Assembly: GCA_945870035.1 (NCBI GenBank)
Contig: CAMBQQ010000041.1
Span: 1-32,615 of the forward strand
Direction: 5' to 3'
Length of the DNA: 32,615 nucleotides
Source of the DNA: Rhizobium sp. Q54
GTDB lineage: Bacteria; Pseudomonadota; Alphaproteobacteria; Rhizobiales; Xanthobacteraceae
Of this stretch, positions 7,447-16,099 are shown in pieces (the stretch's first letter is position 1; each line of letters starts with the position of its first letter). The notes below the pieces were generated by a model. That model made no database searches. It had not been told where the DNA came from and was given only the letters and a program-made list of their open reading frames with translations. The translations under genes and the position numbers were made by a program.

Positions 7447-8013
7447 GTGAAGGTCATCGCCAGCCAAATCCGTAAGGGCAATATCGTCGATCTCGACGGC
7501 AAGCTCTGCGTCGTCCTGCATGCCGAAAGTTTCCATCCCGGCAAGGGCACGCCGACCACGCAGATCGATATGCGCCGGATTTCCGACGGCGTGAAGACCC
7601 AGATGCGCTACAAGACCACCGATCCGGTCGAGCGCGCCCATGTCGAAGAGGTCGAATATTCCTACCTCTATCAGGACGCCGACGGCTTCCACTTCATGAA
7701 CGACTCCACCTACGATCAGGTCCAGATCCAGGCCGACGTCGTCGGCGACGCCGCGCCCTACATGCAGGAAGGCATGAAGGTGCAATTGTCGATGCATGAA
7801 GGCACCGCCATCGCCATCGAGATCCCGCAGAAGATGACGCTGGAAATCACCGATACAGAGCCGGCCATGAAGGGCCAGACCGCGTCGGGCTCGTTCAAGC
7901 CGGCGATCCTGTCGAACGGCGTCCGCACCATGGTGCCGACCCACATCACCGTCGGCACCCGCGTCGTCATCATGACCGAGGACGGCTCTTACGTCGAACG
8001 CGCCAAAGATTAG
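7447..8013 (+). CDS. efp: Elongation factor P
   Basis: A 188-residue, three-domain EF-P, beginning [12 protein letters not shown]. The domain I loop reads HPGKGT with K33 at the tip, the residue that EpmA modifies. The C-terminal half has the [28 protein letters not shown] ending typical of alphaproteobacterial EF-P. I use the GTG at 7447, which GAGG precedes at nine bases. The open frame extends far upstream in the GC-rich divergent region, but that part has no family similarity. It lies divergent to its own modification enzymes epmAB. Confidence 0.95.
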   Translation: MKVIASQIRKGNIVDLDGKLCVVLHAESFHPGKGTPTTQIDMRRISDGVKTQMRYKTTDPVERAHVEEVEYSYLYQDADGFHFMNDSTYDQVQIQADVVGDAAPYMQEGMKVQLSMHEGTAIAIEIPQKMTLEITDTEPAMKGQTASGSFKPAILSNGVRTMVPTHITVGTRVVIMTEDGSYVERAKD

Positions 8014-8051
8014 GCTTGGGCTGAGGCAAGAACCGTTTATCGGGGCTTATA

Positions 8052-9659
8052 TTGGGGCGTGTATTGAGGTTTCCGGTCATCGTCAGCGCGGCGTTGCTGG
8101 TTGCCAGCAGCGCCGCCGCTGAAATCCAGGCCCCCCGCGTCACCATCACCCAGGTCGATTGGGCGGCGGCCGCGGCTTCGCTGCCCGATCACGGCAGCGA
8201 GCCGCCGGCGGCTGAATTCGCCCGCATCAACGCGCAGACCGAGAAGCGTTTTCCGGGCATTGCGAAAAGCAGCGTGCCGGTACTGCTGCCGCTCGACAGC
8301 GGCCCGTTTCAGCCGACCAAATATTTCCTGCCAGGACCTGCCGGCTACACCGGCACGTTCCTGCTCAATCACGGCGATGGCGGTTTCAAACTTCTCTATA
8401 AAAAGAAGCCGGTCGAGATCGAAATCACCGGCGCCGGCTACACCTACGATCTCGAAGGCCCCGACCACCACGAGACGTTTCCAGCCAAGGATTTGCAGGA
8501 TGCCTTCCCCGGCATCCGCCGCATCCTGCATGAAGCGCATGTGCGATACGTGTTCGAACGCTTCGGCGTGCCCTACATTGTATCCATCCAATGCTACGAT
8601 CGCAGGCCGTCATCGAGATACCCGTCATGCCGCGAGGTCGATCCTGTCGCGGTGAAATTTCTGCAGATGCTGCGCACCGCTGGCGGCACGCCTCAGAAGA
8701 TCGCAAAGCCGCAGCTCGATCTGACGCAGCCGACGGCGCCATCCGATTTCACCTATTACGGTCCCGGCGATCTCATTCCGAATTCCGGCTGGCGCAAGAT
8801 GCCGGGCCGCGCCGACTATCGTGTCTATGCCGAGATGCGTTTCCCCATCGCCAATGCGCCGGCCTATGTGAAGTCGCAATCCTTCATGCCGTGGGGCGAC
8901 TGCTATCGCAGCGGCCACACCGGCCGGCTCGGCCGCAAGGACAGCCCCTATAGCTGCAAGGTGAACGGCATTCCGCTGACGTTCAACGAAGCGGCGGCGG
9001 TCAACTTCACCTATCCGTGGCGCGACAATTTTTGCGAACTGCGCGACTTTCTGGTCGGGCAATGTCCCGGCGGCTACGGCCACCAGGGCCAGGACATGCG
9101 GCCGGGCAATTGCGTCGTCAAGAACGAAGGCGCCGACCGCTGCCTGCCCTATCAGCATAGCATCGCCGCGGTGCGCGACGGCCTGATCTGGCGCATGCCC
9201 GGCAATCTCGGCGCCTATATCGTCATCAACACGCCGAACGAATTCGTGCGCTTTCGCTATCTGCACATGAATCCGAAATTCATGGATGACGAAGGCCTCA
9301 TCTCCGGCCGTCAGGTCAGCCAGGGCGAGATCATCGGCAAGGTGGCGACCTGGGGCGATTTCGAAAGCGGCACTTCGTACCACTTGCATTTCAACATGCA
9401 GGTCGTCACCAAGCTCGGCTGGGTCTGGGTCAATCCGTACATGTCGCTGGTGCTGGCCTATGAGCGCATGATCGGGGGGCGCGGCACTGAAATAAAGCCG
9501 GGCGACCCTGCGCCAGTGGTTCCGGACAAGCCGCCGGTCATCTTGAATCCGTTGCCGCCGGGCAACGCCAATGCGGCGGAAGCAAAACCGGCCGAAGCAA
9601 GGCCGCGCAAAAAGACACGGCGTCATTTGCGCAAGCGGCCTCGCCAACGCGACGAATAG
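8052..9659 (+). CDS. Secreted cysteine-rich M23-family peptidase
   Basis: A protein of about 535 residues with a signal peptide (LRFPVIVSAALLVASSAAA at 5-23). The C-terminal half carries a LytM/M23 metallopeptidase fold: H344-GQG-D348 variant of the HxxxD motif, H405 (RYLHM), and H444-L-H446 as the HxH motif. M23 enzymes cut peptide cross-links in peptidoglycan. The N-terminal half is not recognised. Eight cysteines (181, 193, 284, 302, 328, 338, 354, 364) suggest four disulfides, unusual for M23. The tail is proline-rich, then strongly basic (about 515-535). No ATG is available: TTG at 8052 or, with GGGG at better spacing and a cleaner signal peptide, TTG at 8064. It follows efp by about 40 bp. 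Confidence 0.85.
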   Translation: MGRVLRFPVIVSAALLVASSAAAEIQAPRVTITQVDWAAAAASLPDHGSEPPAAEFARINAQTEKRFPGIAKSSVPVLLPLDSGPFQPTKYFLPGPAGYTGTFLLNHGDGGFKLLYKKKPVEIEITGAGYTYDLEGPDHHETFPAKDLQDAFPGIRRILHEAHVRYVFERFGVPYIVSIQCYDRRPSSRYPSCREVDPVAVKFLQMLRTAGGTPQKIAKPQLDLTQPTAPSDFTYYGPGDLIPNSGWRKMPGRADYRVYAEMRFPIANAPAYVKSQSFMPWGDCYRSGHTGRLGRKDSPYSCKVNGIPLTFNEAAAVNFTYPWRDNFCELRDFLVGQCPGGYGHQGQDMRPGNCVVKNEGADRCLPYQHSIAAVRDGLIWRMPGNLGAYIVINTPNEFVRFRYLHMNPKFMDDEGLISGRQVSQGEIIGKVATWGDFESGTSYHLHFNMQVVTKLGWVWVNPYMSLVLAYERMIGGRGTEIKPGDPAPVVPDKPPVILNPLPPGNANAAEAKPAEARPRKKTRRHLRKRPRQRDE

Positions 9660-9759
9660 CCAGCCGGAACCGAAACCTGCCTGGACCGTTGGTATGAGGT
9701 TCACCGCGCACAGCATCGCGGCGGGAACCCAATCAATCCAAATGCCGAGGAGGAATTCC

Positions 9760-10062
9760 ATGAAGTTGTTTAAGACAGCGCTGCTTGCCGGTGCTTTCGC
9801 CCTTGCGACCACCGTTTCGTTTGCTCAAGTCGGCGTTGGCGTCGGAACCGGAGCGACTGGCGGCGCCAATATTGGAACCGGTAACGCTGGCACCCAAATG
9901 AAGTCGAATACGGACGTGAACGCCAATGTCGGCGGCACCCGTGCCAAGGTCGGCGCCGATGCGTCCGGCAATGCCGCGATGAAGAAGAAGTCGAACACGA
10001 CTACGGGTTCCGGCGCAGCCGGTGCCGGCGTCGGCGTCGATGTGAACGGCACGCGTAAATAA
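9760..10062 (+). CDS. Small Gly/Ala-rich exported protein
   Basis: I do not recognise a family. The 100-residue product has a signal peptide (MKLFKTALLAGAFALATTVSFA), then a low-complexity mature part of about 78 residues rich in Gly, Ala, Val, Asn and Thr, with repeated GVGV and GTG motifs and two basic patches (AAMKKKSN and the terminal GTRK). GAGGAGG stands 7-8 bases before the ATG at 9760, a strong signal for this start rather than the upstream one. Such short glycine-rich exported proteins are common in Bradyrhizobium relatives with no known role. There are about 100 bp to the M23 gene upstream. Confidence 0.75.
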   Translation: MKLFKTALLAGAFALATTVSFAQVGVGVGTGATGGANIGTGNAGTQMKSNTDVNANVGGTRAKVGADASGNAAMKKKSNTTTGSGAAGAGVGVDVNGTRK

Positions 10063-10106
10063 ACGTTCGTAAAAAGCGAACTATTCGTACGAGTTGCGCA
10101 TCGACA

Positions 10107-10139
10107 TCGGCCTCCGTGGCGTTCCGCCGCGGAGGCCGA
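10107..10139. terminator. Stem-loop, possible terminator after the Gly-rich protein gene
   Basis: tcggcctccgtggcg pairs with cgccgcggaggccga across a ttc loop (15 bp with one G-U pair). No T-run follows on either strand, so it may be a factor-dependent or mRNA-stabilising hairpin instead of a classical terminator. The rest of the 146-bp gap up to the transglycosylase gene shows nothing recognisable. Confidence 0.5.
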
Positions 10140-10208
10140 AACGATTCGGCCCTGACGCATTCCGGTTTCGGCGTTGTTTGAACTCCTGCAGCCGTTACAC
10201 TGCCGGAC

Positions 10209-11471
10209 ATGAACCGAATCGATTGCAAGACCGGCCTCGCCCTCCCCCTTCATCGCCGTGCTTTGCTCGGTGGAGCGTTTGGCTTTGCCGCCAGTATGCT
10301 CTTCGGCGGCGCGGCCTTCGCGGCGCAGTCGCCGGGCTTCGCGCGCTGGGTCGCCGCCTTTCGCGGTCAGGCTTTGCGGCGCGGCGTGTCGGCGGCCACC
10401 TATGACCGCGTCATGAGCACGGTGACGCCTGACACCGCCGTCTATGAGTTGCAGCGCAAGCAACCCGAATTCACCGAACAGATGTGGCAGTACATCAACC
10501 GCCGCTGCTCGGACTGGCGCGTCATCACGGGCAAGGAGCGCGCCAAAGAACATGCCAACCTGTTGGCGCGCCTTGAAGCCGACTACGGCGTCGATCGCTA
10601 TGTGCTGCTCGGCCTTTGGGGCATGGAGTCGTCGTTCGGCGACGTCATCGAGAATCCGAAATACATGCGGCCGGTCATTCCAGCATTGGCCGCGCTCGCC
10701 TATGGCGAGCCGCGCCGGCGCAAATACTGGGAAACCGAACTGATCAATGCGCTCACCATCGTCGATCGCGGCTGGGCGCAACCGTCCGCCATGATCGGCT
10801 CATGGGCCGGCGCGATGGGACATACACAATGGATGCCGGAAGTCTGGCTGCGTCTCGGCACCGACTACGATAAGGATGGCCGCGCCAATCCGTTCGGCAA
10901 ACCGGACGACGCCTTGGCCGGCACCGCGCGCTATCTGGTCGAGCGCGGCAAATGGCGGCGCGGCGAAGCCTGGGGCTGCGAGGTGAAACTGCCCGCCGGC
11001 TTCAACAGCCGTCTTGCCGACAACAAGAGCTTCCGCAGCTACGAGAAGTGGCAGGCGCTCGGCGTCAAGCGCGCCGACGGCGCGGCCTTCGCGCGGCCCG
11101 ACGATCAGGTGAAACTGTGGCTGCCGGTCGCCGGCGGGCCGGCCTTTCTGGTCGGACAGAATTTCCGCGCGGTCTATTCGTACAATCCGTCGTGGAGTTA
11201 CGCGCTGGCGCTGGTGCATCTCGGCGATCTCGTTCGCGGCGATGGCGGCTTCCGCCAGCAGTTTCCCGGCGGCGAGCGCGTGCCGACGCTGGACGAGATC
11301 AAGGAAATCCAGCGCCGCCTGACCGAACGCGGCTTCAAGACCGACGGCATTGACGGCCGCACCGGCAGCGACACGGTCAAAGCCATCGGCGCGTTCCAGA
11401 GAAGCGTCGGCATGAAGCCGGACGGCTATGCCGGCCTGAAGGTTCTGGCGCGCCTGCGTCAGCCCGGCTGA
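10209..11471 (+). CDS. MltB-family lytic murein transglycosylase with peptidoglycan-binding domain
   Basis: A 420-residue exported protein. The Tat-like signal has HRRALLGG at 15-22, then a hydrophobic stretch ending AAFAAQ. The SLT_2/MltB catalytic domain spans about 42-345, with catalytic E140 in GLWGMESSFG and the conserved MIGSWAGAMGHTQWMPE segment. A PG_binding_1 domain occupies about 355-418 (EIQRRLTERGFKTDGIDGRTGSDTV). It cleaves the MurNAc-GlcNAc bond to make 1,6-anhydro ends in the periplasm. It matches the MltB_2 subfamily usual in alphaproteobacteria. A strong Shine-Dalgarno sequence is lacking before the ATG. Confidence 0.93.
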   Translation: MNRIDCKTGLALPLHRRALLGGAFGFAASMLFGGAAFAAQSPGFARWVAAFRGQALRRGVSAATYDRVMSTVTPDTAVYELQRKQPEFTEQMWQYINRRCSDWRVITGKERAKEHANLLARLEADYGVDRYVLLGLWGMESSFGDVIENPKYMRPVIPALAALAYGEPRRRKYWETELINALTIVDRGWAQPSAMIGSWAGAMGHTQWMPEVWLRLGTDYDKDGRANPFGKPDDALAGTARYLVERGKWRRGEAWGCEVKLPAGFNSRLADNKSFRSYEKWQALGVKRADGAAFARPDDQVKLWLPVAGGPAFLVGQNFRAVYSYNPSWSYALALVHLGDLVRGDGGFRQQFPGGERVPTLDEIKEIQRRLTERGFKTDGIDGRTGSDTVKAIGAFQRSVGMKPDGYAGLKVLARLRQPG

Positions 11472-11483
11472 GCATTTTAGTCG

Positions 11484-11554
11484 AGCATGATCCTATCCGA
11501 AAACCGGTTCCCACCCCCGATCGGGTCGGGGGCAGGCTTTTTCGGGATCATGCT
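11484..11554. repeat. Rhizobial-type palindromic intergenic repeat
   Basis: The 71-bp element has inverted ends agcatgatcc (11484-11493) and ggatcatgct (11545-11554), with inner ccgaaaaccgg and a cccccgatcgggtcggggg hairpin. It resembles the dispersed palindromic repeat with gcatgat ends and a gaaaaccgg motif found in many copies in Bradyrhizobium and Rhodopseudomonas genomes. It fills the gap between two converging genes and covers the LysR gene's last codons and stop, so it may end transcription from both sides. Confidence 0.7.
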
Positions 11555-12447
11555 GCGTCGAAATTCCGTTCGCGCATCCAAACTTTCAGGTATTCGACGA
11601 AGGCCCGCACCTTGGCCGGCGTGACCAATGCTTTTGGATAGACCGCCAGCAGCGGCCGCGGCGCGACTTTGTAGCGTGGCAAGACGATTTCCAGAGCGCC
11701 GCTGGCGAGTTCGCCGGTGACGGCGTAGCGCGGGATCATCGTGATGCCGAGACCGGCGACCGCGGCCTTGCTCAACGTGACTGAACTATCCGCCGAGAAC
11801 GCCGCCCGTACCTTGACCGAAACTGGCCCCTCCGGCCCGTTCAGCCGCCACACGACGTCGTTCGGCTGCACGTTGATGTGCACGAGACAGGAATGGTCGG
11901 CCAGCGCCGCCGGCTCGCTCGGCTTCCCGGCCTGCGCAAGGTATTCGGGCGAAGCGCATAACACCCAATCGAGCGACACGATCTTTTCCTCGATCACGGC
12001 CGCTCCGCGTATCGTCGAGAAACACATGACCACATCGAGATCACGCTCGGCAAAATCATACGAGCCGCGATAGGGTGTATTTTCCAGCATCAGCGACACG
12101 CGCAGACGCGGCTGCGCCTTGGCGAAACCGATGACGGCGTCCGACAGATGCAAGGCGCCGAACGATTTCGGCGCCAAGATTTTCAGCGTACCGGCCGGCT
12201 CCGTGCGGGTGCGGCGAATGGCGTGCTCGTTGGTCTCGATCTCGCGCATCACCTTCTCGCAGAATTCGAGATAGGCGGCACCTTCTTCGGTCAGAGCGAG
12301 CGAGCGCGTCGAGCGATTGAGCAGCCGCACACCGAGATGCGCCTCGAGATCGCCGATGTGGCGCGACACCAGAGCGCGCGACAGACCGAGCTGGCTCGCG
12401 CCGACGGTGAAGCTGCCGGCGCGCACCACCCGCACGAAACTTTCCAT
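11548..12447 (-). CDS. LysR-family transcriptional regulator
   Basis: A 299-residue LTTR. The N-terminal winged HTH (about 1-60; SFTVGASQLGLSRALVSRHIGDLEAHLGVRLLNRSTR) is followed by a LysR_substrate domain (about 88-290). The family usually begins MDR..-MESFVRVV. In-frame codons upstream of the ATG read (CTG) D R F R T M, and AGGAG stands six bases before that CTG at 12465, so translation may start there with CTG, adding six residues. It is divergent from the TPP enzyme and ABC transporter genes and probably controls them through the 12466-12653 gap. Its inducer is unknown. The stop codon lies inside a palindromic repeat. Confidence 0.92.
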   Translation of the reverse strand: MESFVRVVRAGSFTVGASQLGLSRALVSRHIGDLEAHLGVRLLNRSTRSLALTEEGAAYLEFCEKVMREIETNEHAIRRTRTEPAGTLKILAPKSFGALHLSDAVIGFAKAQPRLRVSLMLENTPYRGSYDFAERDLDVVMCFSTIRGAAVIEEKIVSLDWVLCASPEYLAQAGKPSEPAALADHSCLVHINVQPNDVVWRLNGPEGPVSVKVRAAFSADSSVTLSKAAVAGLGITMIPRYAVTGELASGALEIVLPRYKVAPRPLLAVYPKALVTPAKVRAFVEYLKVWMRERNFDAA

Positions 12448-12465
12448 GGTCCGGAAGCGGTCCAG

Positions 12466-12653
12466 GCGGCGCTCCTATTGGTGTGAAATCTGCAACAATG
12501 ACGTGCGAATTTATTGGCTATTATGCGCTAATGTCAAAGCCTATAGTGCGCGTGAGCAACAAAACGCGCCGGACCAATGGGCGCCATGATGGGGAGAAAC
12601 GTCGGCCTGACAGGGCCTCTGTGCAAACAGGGGAATGCGGCCCGACAACGCGC
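12466..12653. promoter_or_regulatory. Divergent control region between LysR and TPP-enzyme genes
   Basis: The stretch around 12500-12560 is more AT-rich than its surroundings (for example tttattggctattatgcgctaatg) and separates the divergent genes. It is where a LysR-type T-N11-A operator would be expected. I cannot pin a unique site or promoter by eye. Confidence 0.35.
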
Positions 12654-14456
12654 ATGCCGAATTCCAATTCCGCCAATTCAAAGGGCGCCGCGGCCGACAC
12701 CGCCGCCGTCGATCGTCCCGTTCCCGCCGGCATCAATGCCGCGGCTTTCGGCAGCGACGTCATCGCCGACGCCATTCGCGCGCTCGACATCCCCTATATC
12801 GCGCTCAACCCAGGCGCGAGCTATCGCGGTTTGCACGACAGCCTGGTCAATTATCTCGGCAATGAGCAGCCGCAAATGCTGCTGTGCCTGCACGAGGAAA
12901 GCGCGGTCGCCATCGCGCACGGCTACGCCAAGGTCACCGGCAAGGCGATGGCCGCAGCCGTCCATTCCAATGTCGGCCTGATGCACGCCACCATGTCGAT
13001 TTTCAACGCCTGGTGCGACCGCATGCCGATGCTGATTATCGGCGCTACCGGCCCGAACGATGCGAACAAGCGCCGGCCCTGGATCGAATGGATCCATACG
13101 GCGCGAGACCAGGGCGCGCTGGTGCGCGGCTATACCAAATGGGACGACCAGCCGGGCTCGGCGGTTGCGGCCCGTGAATCGGTGCTGCGCGCCGCCTGGA
13201 TCGCCAACACCGCGCCCTGCGGGCCGACTTACGTCAATCTCGATGTCGAATTGCAGGAAGCCAAGCTCGCGGAGCCGGTCGCTCCCATCGACGCTAAACG
13301 TTACATGCCGCCAGTCAGAAGCGCCCCCAATGCCGAGGCGATCCAGGCGGCGGCAACTTTGCTGCGCGGCGCCAAGAAACCGGTCATCCTCGCCGGCCGC
13401 GTGTCACGCGACGTTGAGGCCTGGAAAACCCGTATTGTGCTCGCCGAGCGCCTCGGCGCCCGCGTCCTGACCGACCTGAAAGTCGCCGCCGCCTTCCCGA
13501 CCGACCATCCGCTGCATGCGGGCGCGCCCGGCGTGATTTCTCTGGCGCCGGAAGCCGCCGAGGCCATCCGCCAGGCCGACGTCATTCTCAGCCTCGACTG
13601 GCTCGACATCGCCGGCACGTTCAAGAGCGTCGGCGGCACGATTACCGCCAAGGTCATCCAGATGTCGGTCGACCATCGCCTGCACAATGGCTGGAGCATG
13701 GACTATCAGGGCCTGCCGCCGGTCGATGTGATGATCGATTGCGAGCCCGACGTCGCGGTGCCGCATCTGCTCGAAGCGCTCGGCCCCGGCACAACGCGCG
13801 AACTGCCGAAGACGCCGCGCGAATTTCCGAAACTCTCCGGCAGCAAGATCACCGTCGATCACATGGCCGACGCGCTGCGCCGCGCCGTCGGCGAGCGCCC
13901 CACCACCCTCACCCATGTATCGCTGTCGTGGAACGGCGCCAGTTGGCCGCTGCGCCATCCGCTCGATTATCTCGGCTCCGACGGTGGCGGCGGCGTCGGC
14001 GGCGGCCCCGGCATTTCGGTCGGCGCAGCATTGGCGCTGAAAGGCTCCGGCCGGCTCGCGGTCGCCATCTGCGGCGACGGCGATCTGCTGATGGGCGTGA
14101 CGGCGCTGTGGACCGCGGTGCATTACCACATTCCACTGCTTATCGTGGTCGCCAACAACCGTTCGTTCTTCAACGACGAACTGCATCAGGAGCGCGTCGC
14201 CCGGATGCGCAGCCGGCCGGTGGAAAACCGCTGGATCGGCCAGCGCATTTCCGAACCCGACATCGATCTCGCCGGCATTGCCCGCGCACAAGGCGCACAA
14301 GGCTTCGGCCCGGTCGAAGCGCTCGGCGATCTCGCCGGCGCGTTTGAAAAAGCCATTGCCGCGGTCGAAGCGGGCGGCGTCGCCGTCGTCGATGTGCGCG
14401 TCGAAGTCGGCTACGCCGGTACGACGGCGCAGGCGGCCACCGGCAAAAGCGAATAG
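12654..14456 (+). CDS. Thiamine pyrophosphate-dependent enzyme (acetolactate synthase/decarboxylase superfamily)
   Basis: About 600 residues with the three-domain POX/ALS-like layout. In the N-terminal PYR domain the activating glutamate lies in LHEESAVAIAHGYAKVTG (E81 or E82). The middle domain lies at about 215-375. The C-terminal PP domain carries the TPP motif GDGD at 474-477, ending in NN at 501-502. A glycine-rich SDGGGGVGGGPG sequence sits at about 442-453. The substrate cannot be read from sequence: benzoylformate decarboxylase-like or C-C lyase activity are options. The ATG at 12654 suits the domain start, but no good Shine-Dalgarno sequence precedes it, so a GTG at 12621 or the far upstream ATG at 12483 remain possible. 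It leads directly into an ABC transporter operon, implying a role in using the imported compound. Confidence 0.88.
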   Translation: MPNSNSANSKGAAADTAAVDRPVPAGINAAAFGSDVIADAIRALDIPYIALNPGASYRGLHDSLVNYLGNEQPQMLLCLHEESAVAIAHGYAKVTGKAMAAAVHSNVGLMHATMSIFNAWCDRMPMLIIGATGPNDANKRRPWIEWIHTARDQGALVRGYTKWDDQPGSAVAARESVLRAAWIANTAPCGPTYVNLDVELQEAKLAEPVAPIDAKRYMPPVRSAPNAEAIQAAATLLRGAKKPVILAGRVSRDVEAWKTRIVLAERLGARVLTDLKVAAAFPTDHPLHAGAPGVISLAPEAAEAIRQADVILSLDWLDIAGTFKSVGGTITAKVIQMSVDHRLHNGWSMDYQGLPPVDVMIDCEPDVAVPHLLEALGPGTTRELPKTPREFPKLSGSKITVDHMADALRRAVGERPTTLTHVSLSWNGASWPLRHPLDYLGSDGGGGVGGGPGISVGAALALKGSGRLAVAICGDGDLLMGVTALWTAVHYHIPLLIVVANNRSFFNDELHQERVARMRSRPVENRWIGQRISEPDIDLAGIARAQGAQGFGPVEALGDLAGAFEKAIAAVEAGGVAVVDVRVEVGYAGTTAQAATGKSE

Positions 14457-14468
14457 AGAGAAAAACGC

Positions 14469-15314
14469 ATGACACCCCCCGCTGCCCAACAATCTAATAA
14501 CGATATCCTGGTCGTCGATGATGTCGTCGTGCGCTTCGACACGCCCGACGGTTCGGTCACCGCCGTCGATCATGTTTCCTTCGGCGTGCGTCCCGGCGAA
14601 TTCCTGTCGGTGATCGGCCCGTCCGGCTGCGGCAAGTCGACTTTGTTTAACGTCATCGGCGGCCTGCTCGGCCATACCGAAGGCATGGTCAGCGTCGCCG
14701 GCGTGACCATCAACGGCCCGCATCAATCGATCGGCATGGTGTTCCAGGAAGAATCGACCTTCCCCTGGCGCAGCGTCACCGACAATGTCGCCTTCCCGCT
14801 CGAACTCATCGGCATGCCGAAGGCACAACGCATCGAACGCGCCCGCCATTTCATTTCGCTGGTCGGTCTCGACGGTTTCGAAAACCGCTACCCGAACGAA
14901 TTGTCCGGCGGCATGCGCCAGCGCGTCTCGCTGGCCCGCACGCTCGCCTCCGAGCCGAAGATCCTGCTGATGGACGAGCCCTTCGCCGCGCTCGACGAGC
15001 AGACGCGGTTGCTGCTCGGCGACAAGGTGCTGCAAATCCAGCAGCAGCTCAAGCAGACCACGCTCCTCATCACGCACAACATCACCGAAGCGGTGCAGAT
15101 GTCCGACCGCATCCTGGTGATGACCTACCGGCCGGGCCGCGTGAAGCGCATCGTCGATATCGACCTGCCGCGCCCGCGCACATCCGAAATCGTCGGCAGC
15201 GAAGCCTTCGGCCGCTATGTCGCGCAGATCTGGGCCGACTTGCGCGAAGAAGCCAGCCGCGGCATGCGCGATGAAGAAGACCACATGATGCATCCGGCGG
15301 GCAGCAAATCATGA
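14469..15314 (+). CDS. NitT/TauT-type ABC transporter ATP-binding protein
   Basis: A 281-residue ATPase. It shows Walker A GPSGCGKST at 50-58, Q-loop VFQEE at 91-95, signature LSGGM at 145-149 and Walker B ILLMDEP at 165-171, followed by the H-loop ITHN. The sequence resembles the SsuB/TauB/NrtD group that drives import of sulfonates, nitrate, taurine or related anions. It sits 12 bp after the TPP enzyme gene, with GAGAG before the ATG, and overlaps the next permease gene by four bases (ATGA), so the transporter is translated as one unit. Confidence 0.95.
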   Translation: MTPPAAQQSNNDILVVDDVVVRFDTPDGSVTAVDHVSFGVRPGEFLSVIGPSGCGKSTLFNVIGGLLGHTEGMVSVAGVTINGPHQSIGMVFQEESTFPWRSVTDNVAFPLELIGMPKAQRIERARHFISLVGLDGFENRYPNELSGGMRQRVSLARTLASEPKILLMDEPFAALDEQTRLLLGDKVLQIQQQLKQTTLLITHNITEAVQMSDRILVMTYRPGRVKRIVDIDLPRPRTSEIVGSEAFGRYVAQIWADLREEASRGMRDEEDHMMHPAGSKS

Positions 15315-16099
15315 GCATGACCGCCACCACACCGGTGCGGCGCTTCTCGCTCGCCAATGCTTTACCGGCATTGACCGGCATTGGCACGCTGGTGACGTTC
15401 TTCCTGATCGTTGAACTGCTGATCCAGACCGACATGCTCAGCCGTTTCATCGTGCCGCCGCCGTCTGAAATCATCGCCAGCTTCCCGCGTGTCATCGTCG
15501 AGGAGCATGTGCTGCAACGCTTCGTGCAGACCCTCGGCGAATGCCTGACCGCCGGCGTCATGCTGACCGTGGTCGGCGTCGCCATCGGCGTCCTCATGCA
15601 GCGTATCAAGCTACTGCAGCAGGCCTGTGAGACCTGGGTCGCGGCGCTGGCCTCCGCGCCGGTGGTGCTGTGCTATCCGTTGTTCATGGTCATCTTCGGC
15701 CGCAACGCCTGGACGATCATCATGATGGGTTTCGTCGCCGGGCTGCCGCCGGTGATTCTGAAAACGCTGGAAGGCATTTCCGGCACCCGCAAGGTGCTGG
15801 TCAATGTCGGGCGCAGCTTCAACCTGACATCGTCGCAGCAATTCTGGAAAATCCTGTTTCCGGCGGCGCTGCCGACCATCTTTGTCGGCATCCGGCTCGG
15901 CCTGATCTTCGCCCTCATCAATGTCGTCGGCGTCGAGTTTCTCATCAATTTCGGCGGACTCGGCCAGCTCATCAACGAACTGGCCGAACGCTACGATCTC
16001 GCCGGCACCTATGCGGCGATCTGTTTCGTGGTGCTGGTCAGCGTTCTGTTCTTCATGGCGGTTGAAAAGGCTGAGCGATGGCTGACACGAGCCGAGTAA
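15311..16099 (+). CDS. ABC transporter permease, NitT/TauT type (first)
   Basis: A 262-residue inner-membrane protein of the BPD_transp_1 family with about six membrane segments. The first is at about 20-40 (ALTGIGTLVTFFLIVELLIQ). The cytoplasmic EAA-like coupling loop lies near 150-185 (LEGISGTRKVLVNVGRSFN). It starts within the ATPase gene's stop (ATGA) and overlaps the next permease gene by 22 bases. With the second permease it forms the heterodimeric channel. Confidence 0.93.
   Translation: MSMTATTPVRRFSLANALPALTGIGTLVTFFLIVELLIQTDMLSRFIVPPPSEIIASFPRVIVEEHVLQRFVQTLGECLTAGVMLTVVGVAIGVLMQRIKLLQQACETWVAALASAPVVLCYPLFMVIFGRNAWTIIMMGFVAGLPPVILKTLEGISGTRKVLVNVGRSFNLTSSQQFWKILFPAALPTIFVGIRLGLIFALINVVGVEFLINFGGLGQLINELAERYDLAGTYAAICFVVLVSVLFFMAVEKAERWLTRAE

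Noticed and set aside
8625-9812. 395-residue open frame antisense to the M23 peptidase
   Set aside because: The plus-strand gene has signal peptide and metal-binding motifs. The antisense frame has none.
12654-14456. Sulfoacetaldehyde acetyltransferase (Xsc), given the sulfonate-type transporter and nearby sox genes
   Set aside because: Length is similar, but I do not see Xsc-specific motifs, and general TPP-enzyme features alone do not justify the name.
13404-15293. 629-residue open frame antisense to the TPP enzyme and ATPase genes
   Set aside because: Long antisense frames are expected in GC-rich DNA. Both plus-strand genes have clear motifs and operon overlaps, and the antisense product is Asp/Arg/His-rich with no domain.
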